DNA of 64,000 nt. It comes from Alteromonas lipotrueiana (GTDB taxonomy: Bacteria > Pseudomonadota > Gammaproteobacteria > Enterobacterales > Alteromonadaceae). The notes beneath the pieces are model-generated. The model saw only the letters and a list, made by a program, of their open reading frames with translations. It did not search any database and was not told where the DNA came from. Location: positions 62,001-126,000 of the forward strand of contig NZ_JAESDK010000002.1 in the NCBI RefSeq assembly GCF_019249245.1, read 5' to 3'. Within the stretch, counting starts at the first letter, position 1, and each line of letters opens with the position of its first letter. A program made the position numbers and the translations under genes. Shown piece after piece: positions 9,593-18,055 of the stretch.

Positions 9593-11213
9593 TTTTGCTG
9601 TTTCAAAGTTAGCTGCTTTAACTACGCTATCGCTGGGCACTTCAAGTGCCTTCGCGGGCGATTTAACGTTAGAGCCAAAAGTGAGCTCGCAGGCTATTTT
9701 TCAGCAGCTTGAGTCTGGCACGCGAGGTGACCGAGATTTAACCACGCTTCAAATCGAACCTTCGTTACGTGCGTTGTATCACAGTCGTAAAGCAACGGTA
9801 TCTGTCACCGGTACTGGCACTTACCTGGACCGAGAGTCTCAGGCAGGCAACAACAAAGACAGTTATCTTGAATACAGGTACGATGCAGAGTTTCGGCCAA
9901 TAGATCGGTTACTTACGTTACAAGCGCGGGGAAGCTCGACTTACCGAAACGCCAATACTAACAATTTTTTGTTATCAGACTTTTTGGTAAATTCAAATGA
10001 CTTAACACGTACCGAGTCAAATACCTTTAGTGCCATCACTGATCTTAGGCGAGGGGAGTGGGTAGCCGGTTCGGCAACAGCGGCGTATTCAAAAGTCCGA
10101 ACCGAACAAAACGACTTTGACCAGAACAATAGCCGCCTGAACAACGATACTATTTCGTTGTACGGCACGTTATACAACGGAGACACTGCACGTTCGTACG
10201 CCTGGAAGGTGGTTGGTGACTACAGTGATACCGACCGCACATCCTCCACTCAACGTGATTTTGAAAGTTACAATGTTGATGGTTTTGTTGATAAGCAGGT
10301 CTACAATAATTGGGCTTTTCGTGTTTCGGCACAAAGCGAATCTCATACGTTTGGCTCATTTACCGATGGAGCGGAGCAGGAACGAGAGTTTGATAGTGTA
10401 GGTGCAGGTATTGCCTACCGGCAAAGTGCCTCCCGCTATTTAGCTGTTACGGCCAATAAAGCCAACTCTTCAAATGAAGAAAACGACGGTGATGTGTATC
10501 CAAGTATCGAAGTAGACTGGGCATTTACTACGCGCACCAGTTTGTTTGCTCGTTACGGCAAGCGGTTTTACGGAGACGCGGCCACGGTTCGATTTGAGCA
10601 CGCGGCGAAACGAATCCGTACCTCATTCACCTACTCAGAAGATGTCAGTAATTTTTCTCAACTGTTGTCCAGCGAATCTAATGCGGCAGTATTTGTATGC
10701 CCGGGTAGCTTTTTATCAGCATTGTGTTTTCAGCCCTCAGGTCAGGGCTACGACTTACAGGCGGGTGAGCAACTGGTACAGTTAGGCGAAGACAACAACG
10801 CGCTTGAAGATGATGTAATTTTACGTAAAAACGGTAAATTACAAATTTCTTATCAGGCGAGCAAGCTGCGGGTGGGGGTATTTGCCCAATACAGCGACGA
10901 CGATTATCTGGCGCAAAACCGTTTACGAACCACGCAGACGTTTGGCGTAAATGCCGATTACCGTGTGGGAGCGTTCACAAACTTTAATACCGCATTAAGT
11001 TTTGCAAATATTGAGCGTTCTCTAGAAGACGGTATATCTGGCGATGGTGACAATACACGCTTTTCTATGGCACTGAGCCGCCAGTTTTCACGCTATTTCA
11101 ATGTGAATATTGGTTACTCTTATATCGATAGTAGCGGAGATATTCAAACCGGGGTGTTTGGTAACAATTACACCGACCAGCGTATTACGTTGGGTGTAGT
11201 GTACCAATACTAG
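9582..11213 (+). CDS. PEP-CTERM system-associated outer-membrane beta-barrel-like protein
   Basis: 543 residues with a cleavable signal peptide (MKHNFAVSKLAALTTLSLGT ... AFA-GD). The mature part alternates polar and aromatic residues in short strands and ends in YTDQRITLGVVYQY, an aromatic C-terminal strand typical of outer-membrane barrels. This matches the uncharacterised beta-barrel-like protein always found with XrtA exopolysaccharide operons. I use ATG 9582, which overlaps the kinase gene by 11 bases; ATG 9558 is also in frame but lengthens the n-region. It is the last gene of the operon and is followed by a strong terminator. Its role in polymer export is inferred from context. Confidence 0.85.
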   Translation: MKHNFAVSKLAALTTLSLGTSSAFAGDLTLEPKVSSQAIFQQLESGTRGDRDLTTLQIEPSLRALYHSRKATVSVTGTGTYLDRESQAGNNKDSYLEYRYDAEFRPIDRLLTLQARGSSTYRNANTNNFLLSDFLVNSNDLTRTESNTFSAITDLRRGEWVAGSATAAYSKVRTEQNDFDQNNSRLNNDTISLYGTLYNGDTARSYAWKVVGDYSDTDRTSSTQRDFESYNVDGFVDKQVYNNWAFRVSAQSESHTFGSFTDGAEQEREFDSVGAGIAYRQSASRYLAVTANKANSSNEENDGDVYPSIEVDWAFTTRTSLFARYGKRFYGDAATVRFEHAAKRIRTSFTYSEDVSNFSQLLSSESNAAVFVCPGSFLSALCFQPSGQGYDLQAGEQLVQLGEDNNALEDDVILRKNGKLQISYQASKLRVGVFAQYSDDDYLAQNRLRTTQTFGVNADYRVGAFTNFNTALSFANIERSLEDGISGDGDNTRFSMALSRQFSRYFNVNIGYSYIDSSGDIQTGVFGNNYTDQRITLGVVYQY

Positions 11214-11235
11214 CTAAACAAGCAGGCTACAAAAG

Positions 11236-11270
11236 AAAAAGACCAGTAGTGCAAACTACTGGTCTTTTTT
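11236..11270 (+). terminator. Rho-independent terminator of the export/kinase operon
   Basis: AAAAAGACCAGTAGT-GCAA-ACTACTGGTC followed by six T: a 10-bp GC-containing stem extended by A-T pairs, about 20 bp after the beta-barrel gene. Confidence 0.9.
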
Positions 11271-11327
11271 AGTTTAAGAGTATTATTACCTGCGAGTTGC
11301 TGCTAACAAATATGTATTTTTAAAAAC

Positions 11328-12308
11328 TTACTGATGAGTACGAAGCTTTTCTAACCAAGAGGTGTAGCGTACAGCTGTGTTTAAGCTTGCCGGAAGACTA
11401 AGTCTTGGCACAGTAAAAGGTTTTTTGTCGGCAATCTCGCGGATAAAATAACCTGGTTCTGAGGTGAGTGCACCAATAAATCCAGCTTCTTGCACTGCTT
11501 CTATACCTCTGGTGTCAAAATCTTCATTCATGCCTACCGGATAACAAAAAACGTTTGACGGGTTAGATACATGCGATGCCAGTATATTTTTACTGCGCTC
11601 AAGCTCTTCACGAATATCTTCTTTGGTTAACGTGGCCAAAGGGCTATGCGAGCAGGTGTGCGAGCCTATTGTCAGGCCATGAGACTCTAACTCTTTAAGA
11701 CGAACCCAGTTGGTAGGCGTAAAATGCAGGCTGTTAATGGGGGTATCTGCGCAAAGTACTTCTTTTAATGCCTTTACGAAAGTCTGCCGGGCACTTTTTT
11801 CTAAGCGCTTAGCATGCAGCGATAAATAGCGTCTGATATAGCGCCGGTCTGTTAACGACAGCCACTTTTCACCAGGCACACCTAGTTCAGCTGCATTTAA
11901 ACTGGTTTCTCTGGTAGAGAGCACGGTAGTGGTTATTTGAGCATCCCAAGGCAAGCTTTCACCTTCGACTAAATCTGTAATAACAAACAATGTCGGTTTT
12001 GTTTTGTACTTCAGAAGTAGCGGTATGAGTAATTCAGCCTGGTCCTCATAGCCATCATCTACAGTAAAGCAGATATAATTTTTGGCGGGATTAAGCGAAG
12101 CCGATGGGCTGAGTAGTTTATCAATACTTATAAACTCACACCCATGACGAGTTAACAGCTGAAGCAAAGCCTCAAGCATTTCTAAATCGACGCCGGTAAG
12201 CCCATGTGGGCCGGCGGGGCGGTGTAAGGTAAAAATGCAAACATGCTGACTTAATGCTTTGTTTAGCATCCAGTTCAGCCCGCGATTAAGATAAAGCGAG
12301 TGTATCAA
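11328..12308 (-). CDS. Polysaccharide deacetylase family protein (NodB domain)
   Basis: 326 residues. NodB-type metal-dependent deacetylase motifs are present: CFTVDDGYEDQ near residue 80 (the Asp-Asp catalytic/metal pair), SHTCSHSPLA (metal-binding His residues) and FCYPVGMNEDFD. It probably de-N-acetylates the exopolysaccharide; no clear signal peptide, so location is uncertain. The start is TTG, supported by GGAAG six bases upstream; the next ATG (12269) would cut off part of the N-terminal strand. It is convergent with the beta-barrel gene and divergent from the second deacetylase. Confidence 0.85.
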   Translation of the reverse strand: MIHSLYLNRGLNWMLNKALSQHVCIFTLHRPAGPHGLTGVDLEMLEALLQLLTRHGCEFISIDKLLSPSASLNPAKNYICFTVDDGYEDQAELLIPLLLKYKTKPTLFVITDLVEGESLPWDAQITTTVLSTRETSLNAAELGVPGEKWLSLTDRRYIRRYLSLHAKRLEKSARQTFVKALKEVLCADTPINSLHFTPTNWVRLKELESHGLTIGSHTCSHSPLATLTKEDIREELERSKNILASHVSNPSNVFCYPVGMNEDFDTRGIEAVQEAGFIGALTSEPGYFIREIADKKPFTVPRLSLPASLNTAVRYTSWLEKLRTHQ

Positions 12309-12773
12309 GTTAATCTTCCAACTTCTTAATTAACGTCCTGTTGTCGTGACTGACAACTCTGCCTGAAATACCCGGCGCAATCTCTATACGCATAACTACA
12401 AAAAAAGCTGCATTTTGCTTTAATCTAATTCTTAAATTGGATGCATCAAACTTTCTGGTTAGCCTTAAATATTATGCTCTGCTAATATTCTGTAGCTACT
12501 ATTCGCATCCATGCAGTTTTTTTATATGGGCACAATGCGACCTAGCACCAGTACGCTAAAAGAAATTACTGGCTTACGCATCGTTTATTATTACCAAATA
12601 AGCTACCATACTCGGCGCAGTAAGCCCACTTTTCCTTTAGTGGTGAAATGCCGTCGAATCTGACTAAAATTTGACGTCAACAGTATAGAAGTAGATCTCA
12701 TTATTGAGTTCAACACTATAAACACCAAGTGTAATATGCGCACAGATTGCGCTTAAACAGGTTTGAAGTTTGT
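12309..12773. other. Divergent intergenic region between two deacetylase genes
   Basis: 465 bp that must hold the promoters of both flanking deacetylase genes. It is AT-rich with several TATA-like stretches, but no well-spaced -35/-10 pair or sigma-54 element that I can defend. No coding potential is seen. Confidence 0.4.
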
Positions 12774-13658
12774 ATGACAAATGTTAATGCGATGACCGTG
12801 GACGTAGAAGAATATTTTCAGGTTGAAGCCTTCGCCCAGGATATTTCGGTTAACGAATGGTCCAGTTATGAGTCTCGTTTACATATTCAGATGGAACGGT
12901 TGCTTACCACCTTTGCTCAAAATAATGTTAAAGCAACGTTTTTCACATTAGGATGGATAGCCGAAGCGCATCCAGAATTACTTAAAAAATTGGTAAGCGA
13001 AGGCCATGAGGTCGCCAGTCATGGGTTTATGCATCAGCATTTGTCCAAACAAAATGCGGATGTATTTTACGAAGATATCACTAAAGCGAAAAAGCTGATT
13101 GAAGATATCACCGGAACCGAGGTGAAAGGCTACCGTGCCCCATGTTTTTCTATTAGCGCCGATAACGACTGGGCTCATGATCTAATAGCCAAAGCCGGCT
13201 ACAAATATAGCTCAAGCAGTTATCCGATTAATCATGACCTTTACGGGGTACCCAAAGCTCCGCGTGATGCGTATCGCTTATCAAATGGCTTACTTGAAAT
13301 TCCGGTAACCACGGCGACAATAGGAGATAAAATTCTTCCTGCTGGCGGTGGTGGTTATTTTCGTTTATTGCCATTTTGGATGTTTAATTACCTATTCAAT
13401 AAAGGCCAGAAGGGTCGCATCGGTAACTTTTATACCCATCCGTGGGAGTTTGACCCCGAACAGCCACGAATTGAAAGCAACATGAAGTCGCGTTTCCGTC
13501 ATCATGTTAACCAGAAAACAGCGATGCAAAAGTTGGCAAAACTTTGTGCCAGCTACAACTGGACGAGTATGGAACAGGCTTACCTGGGTCAGGAGCATCC
13601 GGTTCTGGGAGACTGGCCAAGCGTAGCTAACGGCTTGTACACCGCCCCAGCGGTTTAG
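12774..13658 (+). CDS. XrtA system polysaccharide deacetylase (NodB + DUF3473)
   Basis: 294 residues starting MTNVNAMTVDVEEYFQVEAF, the signature N-terminus of the exosortase A-associated deacetylase. Motifs: TVDVEEYFQ (catalytic Asp), ASHGFMHQHLS (metal His), RAPCFSISADNDWAHD, and the C-terminal DUF3473 extension with NFYTHPWEFDPEQPR. It acts on the exopolysaccharide. An in-frame TTG at 12747 would add nine residues without homology to the usual start, so I use the ATG at 12774. The gene ends in a strong terminator at the edge of the repeat array. Confidence 0.9.
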   Translation: MTNVNAMTVDVEEYFQVEAFAQDISVNEWSSYESRLHIQMERLLTTFAQNNVKATFFTLGWIAEAHPELLKKLVSEGHEVASHGFMHQHLSKQNADVFYEDITKAKKLIEDITGTEVKGYRAPCFSISADNDWAHDLIAKAGYKYSSSSYPINHDLYGVPKAPRDAYRLSNGLLEIPVTTATIGDKILPAGGGGYFRLLPFWMFNYLFNKGQKGRIGNFYTHPWEFDPEQPRIESNMKSRFRHHVNQKTAMQKLAKLCASYNWTSMEQAYLGQEHPVLGDWPSVANGLYTAPAV

Positions 13659-13663
13659 TTTTC

Positions 13664-13689
13664 AAAGGGAGCGTTGGCTCCCTTTTTTT
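13664..13689 (+). terminator. Rho-independent terminator of the XrtA deacetylase gene
   Basis: AAAGGGAGC-GTTG-GCTCCCTTT followed by T5, starting six bases after the stop codon. The repeat array begins immediately after it. Confidence 0.9.
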
Positions 13690-13690
13690 G

Positions 13691-13980
13691 TATCCCTATA
13701 CATATTTCCGGAAATATGGTCCCCTTTGTCGCGTTGGCGACAGCAACCAGAGGGGCGTAGCTTCGCTCTTCTGGGCTTCTCCGGATTTTGCCCCGGTGGC
13801 CCTTACGAAGCGTAAGCCATTTTTGCATTGCCCAGGCAACCCGAACCAGGGCAAACGGCACGTCCTGTGCCGGTTACCCTTGCCTGCAGCTTCCTGCCTT
13901 GGCTCTCGGGTTGCTTATCTGTGCATTACAAAAATACGCTTCTATGGGCGGTAAAGACGCTAGGAAGTATTAAGCTAATA
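13691..13980 (+). repeat. Repeat module A, copy 1 (full length)
   Basis: Starts TATCCCTATACAT and contains, in order: hairpin TGTCGC-GTTG-GCGACA; a stem between AACCAGAGG and CTTCTGGG; hairpin CTTACG-AAG-CGTAAG; and a long nested stem from CAGGCAA to TTGCCTG around CGGCAC ... GTGCCG. It ends near TTCTATGGGCGG. It is about 290 bp, closely matched by copies at 14442 and 14867. Confidence 0.85.
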
Positions 13981-13990
13981 TGGACATTTG

Positions 13991-14224
13991 CTTACGAAGA
14001 ATGAAGAAATCCCCTTAGAGTGAAATTAGCTCAGTGACACAGAAAAATGAGTGCCAGACGAGGGAGGGATCCCGAGTCAGGCCGTGCCGGTGCACGGATG
14101 CGCCGTCGCGGTTGGTGGCATTCATCTGTGGCGCTGGGGTAATGCTTTTCACGACAGGGTCGACAGGGGTTTCTAAAGGGGAGGAGAGAATTCCTCCCCT
14201 TTAGCTGCTGCCGGCAGCCCGGCG
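13991..14224 (+). repeat. Repeat module B, copy 1 (234 bp)
   Basis: Begins CTTACGAAGAATGAAG and ends GCCGGCAGCCCGGCG. It differs from copy 2 (15167-15400) by one base that I can find (GCTCAG versus GCACAG). It holds hairpins CCGTGC-CGGT-GCACGG, AAAGGGGAGGA-GAGAAT-TCCTCCCCTTT (14175-14202) and the perfect palindrome GCTGCCGGCAGC. Confidence 0.9.
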
Positions 14225-14301
14225 AGATGGTGGGTAAATTTGTTTGGTCCGGTAGGGATTATCCTGAAACTACTGCAATACATTTGATGATTCTTTGGAG
14301 G

Positions 14302-14389
14302 TATCCCTAATCATATTTGATGAAATATAACCGCCTTTGTCGCGTTGGCGACAGTAACCAGAGGGGCGTAGCTTCGCACTTCTGGGCTT
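14302..14389 (+). repeat. Repeat module A, short form 1
   Basis: Only the first third of module A: TATCCCTA, the TGTCGC/GCGACA hairpin and the CCAGAGG stem, cut at CTGGGCTT. The same end point is used by the short form at 15477-15563. Confidence 0.8.
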
Positions 14390-14441
14390 TCACTTTTTCC
14401 CGCAAGAATACTTTCTAAACTACCGACAGCTTTTCTCTGCT

Positions 14442-14740
14442 TATCCCTATACATAATTCAGGAAATATAACCCTCTTTGTCGCGTTGGCGACAGCAACCA
14501 GAGGGACGGGCGTCGCCCCTCTGGGCTTCTCCGGATTTTCCCCCGCAGGCCCTGACGAAGCGTAAACTATTTTTGCATTGCTCAGGCAACCCGAACCAGG
14601 GCAAACGGCACGTCCTGTGCCGGTTACCCTTGCCTGCGACATCCTGTCTTGGCTCTCGGTCTGCTTATCTGTGCACTACAAAAATACGCTTCTATGGGCG
14701 GTAAAGACACGAGGAAGTATTAGACTAATATGGTCATTAG
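14442..14740 (+). repeat. Repeat module A, copy 2 (full length)
   Basis: Same order of hairpins as copy 1, with the CCAGAGGG ... CCCTCTGG stem more extended and scattered substitutions, several of which fall in loops. It ends with GGGCGGTAAAGACACGAGG. Confidence 0.85.
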
Positions 14741-14789
14741 CTTACGACGAATAAAAAGATCCCCTTTAGCTGCTGCCGGCAGCCCGGCG
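14741..14789 (+). repeat. Repeat module B with internal deletion
   Basis: Keeps the first about 20 bp (CTTACGACGAATAAAAAGA) and the last about 29 bp (CCCCTTTAGC ... GCCCGGCG) of module B. About 185 bp is missing. The junction lies at the short repeat CCCCTTAG/CCCCTTTAG that occurs near both ends of full copies, which suggests deletion by recombination between these. Confidence 0.8.
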
Positions 14790-14866
14790 TAGTGGTAGGT
14801 GATTTTGCTGTGTGCAGCAGGGATTATCCTGAAACTACTGCAATACATTTGCAGATATTTTAGAAA

Positions 14867-15166
14867 TATCCCTAATTATATTTGGGGAAATATAACCACC
14901 TCTGTCGCGTTGGCGACAGCAACCAGAGGGACGGGCGTCTCCCCTCTGGGCATCTCCGGATTTTTCCCCGCTGGCCCTTACGAAGCGTAAGCCATTTTTG
15001 CATTGCACAGGCAACCCGAACCAGGGCAAACGGCACGTCCTGTGCCGGTTACCCTTGCCTGCGACTTCCTGTCTTGGCTCCCGGGTTTGCTTATCTGGGC
15101 CCTGCAAAAATACACTTCTAGGGGCGAAATAGCGCCGAGGATGTTGCCAATTCGGTTCAAATTCTA
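14867..15166 (+). repeat. Repeat module A, copy 3 (full length)
   Basis: Third full copy, starting TATCCCTAATTATATT. It has the same hairpin series; the 3' end (GGGGCGAAATAGCGCC) diverges from copies 1 and 2 before joining module B copy 2. Confidence 0.85.
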
Positions 15167-15400
15167 CTTACGAAGAATGAAGAAATCCCCTTAGAGTGAA
15201 ATTAGCACAGTGACACAGAAAAATGAGTGCCAGACGAGGGAGGGATCCCGAGTCAGGCCGTGCCGGTGCACGGATGCGCCGTCGCGGTTGGTGGCATTCA
15301 TCTGTGGCGCTGGGGTAATGCTTTTCACGACAGGGTCGACAGGGGTTTCTAAAGGGGAGGAGAGAATTCCTCCCCTTTAGCTGCTGCCGGCAGCCCGGCG
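15167..15400 (+). repeat. Repeat module B, copy 2 (234 bp)
   Basis: Same length as and practically identical to copy 1 at 13991-14224, about 1.2 kb away, followed by module C (about 76 bp) as in copy 1. Confidence 0.9.
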
Positions 15401-15476
15401 CGGAGGTGGGTAATTTCGCTGGGTCAGCAGGGATTATACTGAAACGACTACAATACATTTGATGATATTTTGGAAA

Positions 15477-15593
15477 TATCCCTAATTATATTTGATGAAA
15501 TATAACCGCCTTTGTCGCGTTGGCGACAGCAACCAGAGGGACGGGCGTCGTCCCTCTGGGCTTCCCCCTTTAGCTGCTGCCGGCAGCCCGGCG
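15477..15593 (+). repeat. Short module A fused to the B tail
   Basis: The first third of A (to CTGGGCTT, 15563) joins directly to the terminal CCCTTTAGCTGCTGCCGGC tail of B, and is followed by a partial C (15594-about 15635). This is the last unit of the array. Confidence 0.75.
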
Positions 15594-15725
15594 CGGTGGT
15601 GGGTAATTTCGCTGGGTCCGCAGGGAGTGTCTTAATAATTCTATAGAGGTATCAGCACATACCTGAATACATTTTGAATACGCTTCTATAAGCCGAAGAA
15701 ATACAAGGCTGTAGCAAGCCTACGG

Positions 15726-16742
15726 CTAGCCACTGTTCCGTTTAAGCCATAACTCAGTAAACAACCGGTCTTTTGCATTTAATCCAAAAGAGCCTTTAAG
15801 CAACACGCCGCTATGGTTACTAAATGTATTCCCCCAGTCCTGCTTGTAACTTTCTTCGCCTCGTAAAAAATCGATGGTATCTAACTGCATGGTGGGTAGC
15901 TGCTGAATGATTTCGTGTAGCAAGATAATGCCAGGGGATAAAGAGCGCTGCTCGTCGGTAGTAACCGGAACATAATAATAGAGGGTATTTTGTTGTTTAA
16001 AACCTAAATGCGCGGCCAGATAGTCACCATCTTTTTTAATATACGCCAGATGCAGGTGGGCGCGGTAGTGTTTAAACAGTGCCAGCACGCTCTCGCGGTG
16101 CTTTTGGTCGGTAAGGCTATTACTGCCATGGCGCTGGGCACTTCTGTCTAAAATCCAGAGGATTAGTGACTCGTCAAACGCGGCATCAGCATTTACTTCA
16201 ATATGTCCGGTTTGCTCAAGTTTGCGCTTTCGGCGGCGCGCCTCACGGGCAACTTTGGCTTTTACCGGTGCACCATTAAGCCGGTATAACGTGTGCTGCC
16301 AGGGCTGGCATTCATTTGCCCCGGCGCTGCAAAGTGCTTCATGAAATACCGGGGCGGGATAGGGTACATACCAGGATAATTGCTTAAGCGGTGATGTGCT
16401 GGTTTTTATATGCTCGTGCATTGCAGTAAAAACAGACGCGGTGTGCGCGTCATCGGTACATAAAAGGTGCTGATAATCGGTAAAACGCTGACAAAGGTGG
16501 GTAACTACGCGGGTGTTAAATCGTTTAGATAACCTCTTTGTAGTAAGGGGTAACACTGCAATGCACTCATTTTGTTCCCAGGCGCTGAGCACGTACACAT
16601 CGTCCTGAGCCTGGAAACTCGCCTGGTGCTCACACCATTCATAACTGATAAAAGCAGTGGCAGAGGCATGTTGTTCCAGACTCTGCCAATGCGGTTTTAA
16701 TGTTTTAAAGCCGCTCAGACCGGTATCAAGCTGAATACGCAT
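15726..16742 (-). CDS. GNAT/FemAB-like acyltransferase (BioF2-like)
   Basis: 338 residues. The fold is that of a FemAB/GNAT (Acetyltransf_6-type) protein: paired domains, with the C-terminal part showing HLAYIKKDGDYLAAHLGFK and YYYVPVTTDEQRSLSPGI, as in PEP-CTERM-locus acyltransferases. It probably transfers an acyl or aminoacyl group onto a sugar of the exopolysaccharide (inference). The open frame extends upstream to 16808, but ATG 16742 overlaps the stop of the preceding FemAB gene by one base (TGATG), the typical coupled start. It is last in a four-gene minus-strand operon. Confidence 0.75.
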   Translation of the reverse strand: MRIQLDTGLSGFKTLKPHWQSLEQHASATAFISYEWCEHQASFQAQDDVYVLSAWEQNECIAVLPLTTKRLSKRFNTRVVTHLCQRFTDYQHLLCTDDAHTASVFTAMHEHIKTSTSPLKQLSWYVPYPAPVFHEALCSAGANECQPWQHTLYRLNGAPVKAKVAREARRRKRKLEQTGHIEVNADAAFDESLILWILDRSAQRHGSNSLTDQKHRESVLALFKHYRAHLHLAYIKKDGDYLAAHLGFKQQNTLYYYVPVTTDEQRSLSPGIILLHEIIQQLPTMQLDTIDFLRGEESYKQDWGNTFSNHSGVLLKGSFGLNAKDRLFTELWLKRNSG

Positions 16743-18052
16743 CAGGGTAGCTGACTTGAAACAAAAGGCCCTATTTTTCGGGTCACCCATACCGGCAAAC
16801 GTTGCCACACACCAATTGCCAGTTTAAATTTTGGATTGTCCGGGTTCAATGATTCGCCGGCCGGGTCCTGGCTAAATTGATACCAGTAATGTTGATGGGG
16901 TTCAGCGCCCCATTGTTTTTTAAACCGATAAGTACCAGCATCCTGGGTGGAGCGCCCAAAGTCGAACCAATGCATGCCTTTTGAAATAGCGAATTTAAGC
17001 ATATTGTCGTAAAGCCACATATTCATGTTCATTTTGTTGGCTTCACGAACGGTAGAGGCCCACGGAATTTCCATCATATTTTGATGACGTAGCAAAAAAC
17101 CGGTAGCAACAGGTTGGTTGTCAACATAGGCCATCGCGATGTAAGTATGTTCGGGTAACTTCTCAAGTAACAGTGCAAAAAAATCGCGGCTGTTCACCGG
17201 CGTACCTAAATCGCGCATGTTTCGGGCAAAAACATCATAGAAATCGTCAAGCAGTTCTTTGCCACCGACTTTAAAGCGTGGGCGGTAAGGTTCTGCTTTT
17301 TTAACCTGCGCGCGAATTTTTGCTCCAATCTCGTCATCAAATATTTCGGCTGAATCGGGCAATGCCCGCAGCATCGACACCTTTTTAGTTGAGGCCGAGT
17401 GCGATGATTTATGCAAAGTACGCACTTCAATATACTTGAGTGAGCCTTTTTCGCCTTCTTCTTTGGCCACACCCAGCAGTGCATCAAAAACATTTGAAAA
17501 ACGTGTTACCGGCCCACCGTAGTTGAAAAACGGCATCGACACAGCAAAGTCACCTAATAGCGGTGTAGTCATAAACACCAGCGGCATGCCGCCAATAATG
17601 TTATCTGAAGCATCGCGAGCAATGAGTATTTCGGCGGTAACATGGGGCTGAGATGTTAAAAACTCCCACACCGGCCGGCTATGATAGGCAGAAGCACGGG
17701 GTTCTTTAGCGACAAAATTCCACCACGGATCTAAGTTCGCCGTATCTGCGGTTCGGGTGATGCTAAAGTCGCGATTAAAGCTTTCTTCGTGGGGTGCAAA
17801 TTGTTTAGGTAAAACCCGTTTTGGAGTTTTGGCGCCATCATCATTATTTTGGGCCTTGAGTAACTTTTTTTGCTGAGCCTCAAGCGCTTTTACATCGGCG
17901 CTAACCTGTTGCATTTGTTCAATAAGGGCCGAATGCTCGGCGCTGCCCGTTTCAACACTTTTAAATTGCCGGGCAATTTTACCCTTACTGGCTTTTAACT
18001 TTTTTAATTCCGCTTTTACCGCTTCTGGTTCCATCGTGTTTTGCTTACTCAT
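16742..18052 (-). CDS. FemAB-related protein, XrtA/PEP-CTERM system-associated
   Basis: 436 residues. Residues about 100-436 match the FemAB-type protein of XrtA loci (double GNAT fold; FFNYGGPV, TGFLLRHQNMMEIPWASTVR, WFDFGRSTQDAGTYRFKKQW). The family is normally about 330-350 residues. Here the first 75 residues are an added, strongly helical charged segment (KKLKASKGKIARQFKSVE ... ALEAQQKKLL) with heptad-like spacing, so probably a coiled coil. FemAB proteins transfer amino acids or acyl groups; the substrate in these loci is not known. Three bases separate it from the upstream aminotransferase gene, and it overlaps the downstream acyltransferase by one base. Confidence 0.88.
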   Translation of the reverse strand: MSKQNTMEPEAVKAELKKLKASKGKIARQFKSVETGSAEHSALIEQMQQVSADVKALEAQQKKLLKAQNNDDGAKTPKRVLPKQFAPHEESFNRDFSITRTADTANLDPWWNFVAKEPRASAYHSRPVWEFLTSQPHVTAEILIARDASDNIIGGMPLVFMTTPLLGDFAVSMPFFNYGGPVTRFSNVFDALLGVAKEEGEKGSLKYIEVRTLHKSSHSASTKKVSMLRALPDSAEIFDDEIGAKIRAQVKKAEPYRPRFKVGGKELLDDFYDVFARNMRDLGTPVNSRDFFALLLEKLPEHTYIAMAYVDNQPVATGFLLRHQNMMEIPWASTVREANKMNMNMWLYDNMLKFAISKGMHWFDFGRSTQDAGTYRFKKQWGAEPHQHYWYQFSQDPAGESLNPDNPKFKLAIGVWQRLPVWVTRKIGPFVSSQLP

Positions 18053-18055
18053 AAA

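Larger units (their letters stand above)
13691..15640. repeat. Mosaic non-coding repeat array (modules A, B and C)
   Basis: About 1.95 kb without a credible gene, built from three repeated modules. Order: A1, B1, C1, short A, spacer, A2, B with internal deletion, C2, A3, B2, C3, short A, B tail, C4. All modules point the same way. Open frames of 60-96 codons occur in several frames, but they are mutually overlapping by-products of the palindromic repeats without proper start signals. The array sits between two XrtA-locus genes that end at its borders (terminator on the left, stop codon of the acyltransferase at 15726 on the right). I do not recognise it as a named element. Confidence 0.85.

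Noticed and set aside
13655-15458. Several open frames of 60-96 codons in the repeat array, some with similar translations in three copies
   Set aside because: They are frames through repeated palindromic DNA, overlap each other on both strands, lack ribosome binding sites, and do not keep one register across copies. Short or deleted module copies destroy them.
13691-15640. CRISPR array or integron cassette array
   Set aside because: Repeat units are hundreds of bases with unequal spacers; no short identical repeats with unique spacers, no cas genes; no attC-like simple sites or integrase.
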